From Phycisphaerae bacterium (GTDB lineage: Bacteria > Planctomycetota > Phycisphaerae > JAAYCJ01), in the NCBI GenBank assembly GCA_015486815.1, contig WFQY01000476.1:1-11587 (forward strand): a DNA stretch of 11,587 bases, written 5' to 3'. A program made the translations under genes and the position numbers. Below, piece by piece: positions 1-6,800 of this stretch (within the stretch, counting starts at the first letter, position 1; the number at the start of each line of letters is the position of its first letter). Below the pieces are notes generated by a model. It had not been told where the DNA came from, did no database searches, and saw nothing but the letters and a program-made list of their open reading frames with translations.

Positions 1-205
1 GTAACATATGGAGTAGCGGGAATGAAGCAGCCCACATTGCAATATAGAAATTCGATATTTACCTGTATTTCTTTTCCAAACCCACAATTCGCAGCTCTTT
101 TTCCTATTACCCCAAATCATAGGAAATCAAACAAAAGTACTATCTTTGCTTTTAGTAAAACGCAAGTAAGTATATATTCACCGCACAAATTGGGAGGTTT
201 TTAGG
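1..205. other. AT-rich 5' leader, no supported gene
   Basis: This stretch precedes the protease gene and should hold its promoter. It is AT-rich, and I see no strong inverted repeat, tRNA or clear sigma-70 promoter. TATATATT at 171-178 could be a -10 element, but the nearest -35-like hexamer (TTGCTT, 146-151) is about 19 bases away, so I do not call a promoter. One plus-strand frame is open from the left edge to a TAG at 202-204. Its translation looks like chance reading of AT-rich DNA, although the end of an upstream gene cannot be strictly excluded. Confidence 0.5.
192..197 (+). promoter_or_regulatory. Shine-Dalgarno site of the C25 peptidase gene
   Basis: GGGAGG lies 8 bases before the ATG at 206. 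It is a near-perfect anti-16S complement at good spacing and supports 206 as the true start, as does the signal peptide that begins there. Confidence 0.8.
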
Positions 206-3200
206 ATGAAAAAAAGTGGATTTTTTCGACGCATGCATCGTATTCGTATTTATTTTATGATGTCGATTTTATGCGGAATGGTTTTATGTACTATAAAGCA
301 TTCTGTAGCATCAGATAATTTTGAGTTTTCAGCTCGAAATAATAATTCTATTTCAGTTAATGTAAGTAATAAACTTCCTAATTTGGTCGATTTAGGTAGC
401 AACGTATCCATTAAAATGCAAGGTTATCAATCATTTATGTCTCCAGGGAATCCTATATTGCCTTACAAAGTTTTTTGGATCGCATTGCCTCCACATGTAG
501 ATATAGCTAGTATAAAAGTAACTTTATCTGATGTAACAAGAAAGACAATAAATGTTCAAAAACTAGTAATGCCTTCACCACCCATTGTGGCGTGGGATGG
601 AACGCGAACAATATATAGTTGGGGTGAAGGAAAAGATATTGAGGATGGATACAATAAAAATATATACGGAGTAGACTCGTTTTACCCCTCATCTACATTA
701 TCCATTTTGGGAACATCTCAACTTCGAAAATGGAGATGTTGTCAGATTTTGTTCTTTCCCGTACACTACAATCCGGTCAGGGGGAGCTTGTCTATAATTC
801 AAAATGCCCAAATTGTCATTTCCTATAAACTACTCGCACCAGTACTTGCGATGTCTCCTTATGATACTGCTAACACAAGCATGGATGTTGAGGCAGCAAG
901 CTTGATCGATAATTATGAACAGGCTACAAGTTGGTATGCTACTAATCAGGGTCCCATGGCTCCGTCGGAAAATACTCTTTCATATGTAATAATAACAACC
1001 GAATCTATAAAAAACGGAAGTACTAAATTAGCCGCATTTGAGCAATTTAAGGAATCTCAGGGTTTTAATGTCTTAACTGTCACAGAGAGTAATCAGTATG
1101 ATGATGTTAATAGTGCTCCGACCGGTTCTGGTTGGGGTGGAGGGTCAGGTGACGCGGCAGCTAACAATATCCGTAATTGGCTTATTGCAAATGACCCATT
1201 ATTAGGAGGAATTGATTATGTATTGTTAATTGGAGATCCAACACCCTCTGATGGAGATGTTCCTATGAAAATGTGTTGGCCGGAGGCATATGATTATAAA
1301 TATCATATAATGTATCATGAGTGTCCCACTGATTATTTTTATGCAGATTTAACTGGGAATTGGGATTTAGATAATGACGGCAGATTTGGCGAATTTCCGG
1401 ATGACATAGGGACGGGCGGAGTAGATACTGAATTCCCGGAAATATATGTGGGAAGAATTCCGGTATATGGAAATGGCTATTCTCAATTGGATTCCATCTT
1501 AGAAAAAACCATATCTTATGGCACAGCTTCCACATCACAAGATTGGCGTAAAAAAATACTTTTGCCAATGAAACCTTCAGAGCCCGGTATAACGGACGGT
1601 TATCCATTGGGAGAAGGCATTAGAACCTATGCCCTCAATAAAAATGAAAGTTGGTCGTGTTTTCGAATCTATGAGCAAAATTACAATTATTTTCCCGAAC
1701 TCACTCCCTGTAATCCGACAAACGTAGAAAATGAATGGAAAAAGAAATACGGACTTGTTACTTGGTGGACTCACGGTGATGCGACGACTGCTATTTCAGT
1801 ATTTGAAACATCTCAGTGCGATAAATTGGATAATGCACATCCATCATTTGTGTTTCAATGTAGTTGCTGGAATGGATGTCCGGAAATAACAGATAATTTG
1901 GGATATTCACTTTTAGTCAACGGTGCTATTGCAACTGTTTCAGCATCCAGAGTATCGTGGTACCTACAAGGCAATAGTAATTGGAATAGTGGCGGTACAA
2001 ATTCTCACCTGGCTTATGAATATTCCAAGAAGATTATCGATGGGTTTCGATGTGGCAAGGCATTATATGATGTTAAAATGGCTATATCCAAATCTTATTT
2101 AGACGCATCATGGTGGTATATGAATCTATTGGATTTTAATCTTTATGGGGATCCCGCAATCGGAATAGCTGATAATAATAGTAACGAAAACCATGCTCCG
2201 GTTCTTTCCAACCCCCGCGTCAGCCCGACTTCTGGAACTACATCAACAAACTTTGAATTTATGGTTGATTATTATGATGCGGACGGTGATTCACCGGATT
2301 TGCAGTATAGGCAGCTTCATCTTTCCAACGGTCAAACTTATACGATGACACTCAAAAGCGGCTCGGCGTCCAATGGTACCTATCATTACACCACAACGTT
2401 ACCTATAGGTTCTTATTCTTACTATTTCCTTTTTGCTGATACGCACCAGAATGCAGCAACAACGCCATGGCAAAATGGACCGTCCGTTCATACTACCAAT
2501 TCTATAGCGGAGCTAAAGGTAGAAGTGTCCGGTGGGCCGGTTTCCAATAATATTGAAATAGAATTTGGTCACGGTGCAGATAGTCAAACATGGCTGGCAC
2601 CCCAATTACCCCAAACCGTGGAAATCAGTTCTGGCGAGAGTTTGATGTTTTCGGTGTCTACAAAATCGGATAATCATGATTTTATCAAGTGGGTGTTCAG
2701 AGATGATGATGGTAATATCGTACGTGAATCTACATCTTCAGGATATGGGTTTACCTTGAGCAGTGGAAATATTCACGCTACGGCCTATTTTGATTATACG
2801 CCACACGATTATGTTATTGCTGGAACGGTTCTTCGAGAGGATGGAACACCTGTCCCGGATGGAGTTACCGTAACCCTTTCGAGTAGTGAGCAGCAAATAA
2901 GTCAAACGACTATGGATGGTAATTTTACCTTTACGGGCATAAGAGGAGGCATTCCTGTAAGTGTTAGTTTTGCTGCGTCCAAATATGCATTTACACCTGC
3001 TAACCTGAATTATGTTAATCTACATTTAGATCATACAGAAGAAAATGTTGTTGCTTATTCTTCTGATTGTTATGCACCAACAACCACGTTTGTTACTATT
3101 CCACCGACAGTAAGTGAGAACTCCAGTGTATCATTTTCATGGATTGGCAGCGATGATGTTTCTGTACCTGGCGCCCTTTTATATCAATACAAGCTGGATG

Positions 3201-6139
3201 GTGTGGATGCGGACTGGTCAGATTGGACATATAGCACGTCGAAATCCTATACTTTAGCAAATGGTGTTTATACATTTTGGGTCAGGGCGAAAGATGAGAA
3301 GGGCAATATTAATCAGGCGCCAAGTAATTATACCTTTGCCGTTAATGCAGCGCCCAAAGTACTCTCAGTCAAGCGGATAAACCAAAGTGTTTGGGCAAGC
3401 AGAGTTACGCTAAAAATGCCGGAAGGAGCCAGTGGGTTTGGCAATAGCTTTGTGCTTCTACCAGAGTATTCAGGTACGAGTGACTCAGAACTTATTCCTG
3501 TAGCAATCCATCGTGCGGGAGAGGTGACGCCCTGTGGAGCTAACGAGATTGTTGCGGAGGAATTGGGCCTCCCCCCCAGGATTATCAAAGCCGATATGGG
3601 GTATCTGGTAATACTACCGGACAGTCTTTCTGCCGGCGAGGAAGTTAAATACGATATTGTTTGGGGAAAGATAAAATACTTTGGTTGGCAGGAACACATA
3701 GACGTTGCCAATGGATTTCCGGATGCTATAACGGGCAATGGGTACGTCACCCATATTGAAGGGACATATTTGGATGACAACCTTCGGATGTGGCGAATGG
3801 CGGCCAAAAGGCGCAATCGGGTTAATGGTGTTTGGGGTAGCACCGCTGAATGGGTATTCATGGGTGTGGCTGACGGGCATGGTATCATCCGCGATGCTGT
3901 TCCTCTTCTGTATCAGCCGGGTACACCAGATACGGGCACCTATGCAGTCGATTATGGATGTAATGGAGGAGGAATGTTTCCTCTCGGGTCAAATATGTGC
4001 CTAGTTTGGCAGGATGAAAAGTATGAAAAAGTTGGTCCTTCGGGAAGTTATGAAGATCATATATATCATCGTTATTGTTTCAGGCTTTATGACCACTCGA
4101 TTAATCCTGTAAGCTCATATGATAGTGATTGGCAGGAGGATACGTCTATCTGTTTACCCAGGTCTGCCGTACATAATGGGCTTTACTTTACTGGGCGAAC
4201 CTATTATACCGGTTCTGGAGCTGAATTGTGGTTTATCTTACATGATTACGATGGGTACTTGAAGAAAGGCAGGACCGTCTTTGCATCCACAAGAGGGACG
4301 AATTCACACGACATGGATCTCTATTATGATTGTGTCAAAAGTTTAGGTGGACATATTGTATTTTTGTTTAGAGAGACATGGCAAACAGTGGAGGGTGACG
4401 ATCGGAAAGAAGTCAAATATCAGGTACGCGACGTCAATGGATCCCTTATCACGGCAAGTACTGCTTTGAACCCTGCGCTGTTACCTGACACAGTGGAAGA
4501 AGATGACTCCTACGACTTTACAAGCGCTTTGACCGATAATGAAGGAAAGGTATGGGTAACTTTCGAGCGACGTACCGCCGGATCCCGCCAATACTATTAT
4601 AGCATTATCGGTACCGATGGAAACGTATGGAAAGGCCCTATTCTGGTGACGGGTAAGCGCATATTCAACTTCTGCGATAAAGATGGGTATATTTGGGCCA
4701 CTGAAAATGGGCAAATAATTGTATTGAATAGTGATGATACATTGGCTTTTCCTGCAAGACAAGGTGTCTATATACCCAATCAAGACGTTGATTTAATCGC
4801 TGCAGATGTTAATTCTTCCGGTTATCGATTGTATGATCGTTGGTCAGCTCAAGTAGTTAAAATAAATGTTCCTTCTGGTGTAAAACCTCATTCTATGAAA
4901 GTATTTGATCTGAATATGTGGGATAATAACCTCCATCCTGCAAATCTTAATATTAGACAAGGTGATAATAGTATTTATAGTCAAAGTGGACAATTCACCG
5001 GCCACGTAGATGTAAATGTTGAAAATGTTCTTGCCGCGGGAGATAATATTCTTACGATAACTCAAGATGATGTCTTCGGGGGGCAGATCTTATTAACATT
5101 TCCGTATGTGTTTCCGACTCTTGAGGTAACACCTTCCGAACGTCGGGTGGGTTATCAGGAAGGCAGTACAACGTTCAGCGTAAGCAATACCGGTACTGGT
5201 GATATGAACTGGACAGCTGAGGTTATTCAGGGTGACAGTTGGTTGCGGATTACCTCGGGAGCCAGCGGAACAAATGATGGCACGATTACTGTTCACTATA
5301 CGGAAAATACAGATATAGAGCATAACAAAACGGGTAAGATAAAGGTAACAGCAGAAGGAGCTGAACCGTCAGAGGTAACCGTTAGTGTTATTCAGAGTAG
5401 TCCGCATCCGAAGCTTAAGGTTGAACCTGACAATCGTAATGTTGGTTGTCACGCTGGTACAACAAGCTTCACCGTAAGTAACGAAGGTACTGGCGATATG
5501 GAGTGGACAGCAGAAGTTATAGAAGGCGGCGATTGGCTGAGTATTACGTCGGGTGATAGTGGTACGAATGATGGCACGATCGCGGTGGCGTTTGGTGAAA
5601 ATACTTCTACGGAAACTAAAATTGGTAGAATTAGAGTAACTGCTGGCGATGGGGTTGAGGGTAGCCCAAAAGAAGTTACTATTATTCAGGCACCGTGTAA
5701 TTATTATACATTAACAGTTCATATAAGGGGTCAAGGGCAAGTTCAGCTTCAGCCGCCTGGCGGTTCTTATCGTGACGGTACGGAAGTAATATTGACAGCA
5801 ATTCCTGACAAAGATTTCGACCATTGGGAAGGTGATGACGTAAACGACACGAATAAAAGGTTAGACCAACTCAGCATTACAATGGATCGCAATAAAGAAG
5901 TAACCGCTTTCTTCAAACATATTGTCAAGGGCGATCTGGATAATAGTGGTGATGTCAATGTATTTGATGTTATTTTGGCTCTGCGTATGCTTTTGGAAAT
6001 GCCCGTTACGATCAATGGAGACACATATACATCGCCGTATCCCAATTGGCTAAAAAATGGTGCGGATATGAACGATGATGATACGTTGGATATTTCTGAT
6101 ATAATCCTGATGCAGAGAATGGTTGTAGGGTTGAATTAA
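206..6139 (+). CDS. Secreted gingipain-family (C25) cysteine peptidase with BACON, InlB-like and dockerin modules
   Basis: A 1977-residue secreted multidomain protease. Residues 1-35 form a signal peptide: basic start, hydrophobic core about 15-30, likely cleavage after SVA at 35. Residues 80-250 resemble the gingipain propeptide. Residues 258-660 are the C25 caspase-like domain, with H523 in WWTHGD, the nucleophile C554 in SCWNGC (compare ACVNGDF of gingipains), and GDPA at 648-651 near its end. Next come an Ig-like module (662-765), a beta-rich module (769-867), a carboxypeptidase-regulatory-like fold (868-954), an Fn3/Y_Y_Y-like module (955-1048) and about 585 unassigned residues that may be propeller-like. 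Two tandem BACON domains (1637-1732, 1735-1830) and an InlB-type repeat with FDHWEGD (1833-1907) follow. A dockerin ends the protein, with loops at D1910-D1921 and D1954-D1965. It lacks the type IX secretion tail of Porphyromonas gingipains. The dockerin implies docking to the cohesin proteins encoded just downstream. Cleavage specificity cannot be read from the sequence. Confidence 0.93.
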   Translation: MKKSGFFRRMHRIRIYFMMSILCGMVLCTIKHSVASDNFEFSARNNNSISVNVSNKLPNLVDLGSNVSIKMQGYQSFMSPGNPILPYKVFWIALPPHVDIASIKVTLSDVTRKTINVQKLVMPSPPIVAWDGTRTIYSWGEGKDIEDGYNKNIYGVDSFYPSSTLSILGTSQLRKWRCCQILFFPVHYNPVRGSLSIIQNAQIVISYKLLAPVLAMSPYDTANTSMDVEAASLIDNYEQATSWYATNQGPMAPSENTLSYVIITTESIKNGSTKLAAFEQFKESQGFNVLTVTESNQYDDVNSAPTGSGWGGGSGDAAANNIRNWLIANDPLLGGIDYVLLIGDPTPSDGDVPMKMCWPEAYDYKYHIMYHECPTDYFYADLTGNWDLDNDGRFGEFPDDIGTGGVDTEFPEIYVGRIPVYGNGYSQLDSILEKTISYGTASTSQDWRKKILLPMKPSEPGITDGYPLGEGIRTYALNKNESWSCFRIYEQNYNYFPELTPCNPTNVENEWKKKYGLVTWWTHGDATTAISVFETSQCDKLDNAHPSFVFQCSCWNGCPEITDNLGYSLLVNGAIATVSASRVSWYLQGNSNWNSGGTNSHLAYEYSKKIIDGFRCGKALYDVKMAISKSYLDASWWYMNLLDFNLYGDPAIGIADNNSNENHAPVLSNPRVSPTSGTTSTNFEFMVDYYDADGDSPDLQYRQLHLSNGQTYTMTLKSGSASNGTYHYTTTLPIGSYSYYFLFADTHQNAATTPWQNGPSVHTTNSIAELKVEVSGGPVSNNIEIEFGHGADSQTWLAPQLPQTVEISSGESLMFSVSTKSDNHDFIKWVFRDDDGNIVRESTSSGYGFTLSSGNIHATAYFDYTPHDYVIAGTVLREDGTPVPDGVTVTLSSSEQQISQTTMDGNFTFTGIRGGIPVSVSFAASKYAFTPANLNYVNLHLDHTEENVVAYSSDCYAPTTTFVTIPPTVSENSSVSFSWIGSDDVSVPGALLYQYKLDGVDADWSDWTYSTSKSYTLANGVYTFWVRAKDEKGNINQAPSNYTFAVNAAPKVLSVKRINQSVWASRVTLKMPEGASGFGNSFVLLPEYSGTSDSELIPVAIHRAGEVTPCGANEIVAEELGLPPRIIKADMGYLVILPDSLSAGEEVKYDIVWGKIKYFGWQEHIDVANGFPDAITGNGYVTHIEGTYLDDNLRMWRMAAKRRNRVNGVWGSTAEWVFMGVADGHGIIRDAVPLLYQPGTPDTGTYAVDYGCNGGGMFPLGSNMCLVWQDEKYEKVGPSGSYEDHIYHRYCFRLYDHSINPVSSYDSDWQEDTSICLPRSAVHNGLYFTGRTYYTGSGAELWFILHDYDGYLKKGRTVFASTRGTNSHDMDLYYDCVKSLGGHIVFLFRETWQTVEGDDRKEVKYQVRDVNGSLITASTALNPALLPDTVEEDDSYDFTSALTDNEGKVWVTFERRTAGSRQYYYSIIGTDGNVWKGPILVTGKRIFNFCDKDGYIWATENGQIIVLNSDDTLAFPARQGVYIPNQDVDLIAADVNSSGYRLYDRWSAQVVKINVPSGVKPHSMKVFDLNMWDNNLHPANLNIRQGDNSIYSQSGQFTGHVDVNVENVLAAGDNILTITQDDVFGGQILLTFPYVFPTLEVTPSERRVGYQEGSTTFSVSNTGTGDMNWTAEVIQGDSWLRITSGASGTNDGTITVHYTENTDIEHNKTGKIKVTAEGAEPSEVTVSVIQSSPHPKLKVEPDNRNVGCHAGTTSFTVSNEGTGDMEWTAEVIEGGDWLSITSGDSGTNDGTIAVAFGENTSTETKIGRIRVTAGDGVEGSPKEVTIIQAPCNYYTLTVHIRGQGQVQLQPPGGSYRDGTEVILTAIPDKDFDHWEGDDVNDTNKRLDQLSITMDRNKEVTAFFKHIVKGDLDNSGDVNVFDVILALRMLLEMPVTINGDTYTSPYPNWLKNGADMNDDDTLDISDIILMQRMVVGLN
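5114..5926 (+). repeat. Tandem BACON x2 plus InlB-like repeat, in-gene modules
   Basis: Two successive BACON-type units, about 99 codons apart, share VSN-GTGDM-WTAEVI, then W-L-ITSG-SGTNDGTI, then a closing V-V-I-Q strand. An InlB B-repeat-like module follows, with a Pro-Pro-Gly-Gly turn and FDHWEGD. BACON domains are usually carbohydrate- or mucin-binding or spacer modules; the role here is inferred. A homologous BACON-InlB pair lies at 7881-8399. Confidence 0.8.
5930..6136 (+). other. Dockerin domain coding segment
   Basis: Codes for residues 1909-1977 of the peptidase. Two F-hand calcium loops are visible: DLDNSGDVNVFD (1910-1921) and DMNDDDTLDISD (1954-1965). Each is followed by a helix with the hydrophobic and basic pattern of dockerins (ALRMLLE; MQRMVVG). 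The calcium ligands at loop positions 1, 3, 5, 9 and 12 are all acceptable. The linker of about 22 residues between the two helix-loop units is long for a type I dockerin. The pairs at loop positions 10 and 11, which set cohesin recognition in known dockerins, differ: VF in the first loop, IS in the second. Confidence 0.88.
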
Positions 6140-6177
6140 CTGAAACTTTTATAGTTATTGATATTGGAGACCGAAAG

Positions 6178-6780
6178 ATGAATAAACAAATACGGAAAAT
6201 AACGCTAATGATTATCGCTGTATTGATTGTTGCGTCATTAGGATTTGCTCGTGAAATTTCCATTCCGGATATTACGGGCAGCCAACAGCAGGCTATATCT
6301 GTTCCTGTAAATATTGATGACGCATCTAAAATAGCAGGATTTCAATTTACAATAGATTATGATCATTCTGTGTGCGAGCCTGTAGATGTTAAAGCGAGAG
6401 ATTTAACGTCCAACTGGATGGTTGCTATGAATGTCAAAAGTGCAGGAAAGGTAAAGGTCATAGGTTTCAATCCTACGCTTAAGCCTTTAAGTGCGAGTGA
6501 AGGTTCACTATTTGTATTGTCGTTTCGAGTAGTAGCTAATAATGCTGAAAGCATAAAGTTGAAGGTGTCCTCCGGCAAACTGGTGGACAGTAAAGGTAAA
6601 AAATTGCCTTTCTCTATAGCGTCGAAGAATTTGGATTCATCATATCAAGGTAATAAGCTGACGGATAAAGATATTCTTGAGGTAGCTAAAGGTATGAATT
6701 TGCCTTGTAGCACCGTAGGTATTGCATTGATTTTATGTATATTGCTGGCTGTTTTATCATTAACTGTCAAATTTGAATGA
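6178..6780 (+). CDS. Small membrane-anchored cohesin-domain protein
   Basis: A 200-residue exported protein. Residues 1-24 are a signal peptide, with cleavage likely after GFA. Residues 25-140 form a single cohesin module: SIPDITG at the start, PVNIDDASKIAGFQFTIDYD, a LTSNWMV strand, then GSLFVLSFRV and SSGKLVDSKG. Residues 177-197 are a hydrophobic stretch introduced by LPCS and closed by a short tail with one Lys, which would anchor the protein by its C-terminus. A GGAGA site 7 bases before the ATG supports this start. The gene follows the dockerin peptidase by 38 bp with no terminator between them, and its stop codon overlaps a possible ATG of the next frame. Cohesins bind dockerins through calcium-stabilised contacts, so the obvious partner is the upstream protease. 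This pairing is inferred and not visible in sequence. A cohesin call is well supported; the type is uncertain. Confidence 0.88.
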   Translation: MNKQIRKITLMIIAVLIVASLGFAREISIPDITGSQQQAISVPVNIDDASKIAGFQFTIDYDHSVCEPVDVKARDLTSNWMVAMNVKSAGKVKVIGFNPTLKPLSASEGSLFVLSFRVVANNAESIKLKVSSGKLVDSKGKKLPFSIASKNLDSSYQGNKLTDKDILEVAKGMNLPCSTVGIALILCILLAVLSLTVKFE

Positions 6781-6788
6781 CAATAATC

Positions 6789-6793
6789 GGGAG
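6789..6793 (+). promoter_or_regulatory. Shine-Dalgarno site deciding the start of the second cohesin gene
   Basis: GGGAG sits 7 bases before the ATG at 6801. The in-frame ATG at 6777, which overlaps the previous stop as ATGA, has no such site upstream. The signal peptide is also tidier when it begins at 6801. I therefore prefer 6801, while noting that translational coupling could still use 6777. Confidence 0.65.
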
Positions 6794-6800
6794 AAGACCA

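Noticed and set aside
1..204. Plus-strand open frame from the left edge (ATG at 22) to TAG at 202-204
   Set aside because: The translation shows no recognisable motif, the frame runs over the ribosome binding site of the peptidase gene, and the ATG at 22 has no good Shine-Dalgarno site. It is AT-rich leader sequence, though the tail of an upstream gene cannot be ruled out.
3328..3888. Minus-strand open frame of 186 codons inside the protease gene
   Set aside because: It is antisense to strongly coding sequence, has no ribosome site or domain, and its frame is open only because of codon bias in the real gene.
6777..6800. ATG overlapping the previous stop as the start of the second cohesin gene
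   Set aside because: It lacks a Shine-Dalgarno site, while the ATG at 6801 has GGGAG at a spacing of 7. It is kept as an alternative start only.
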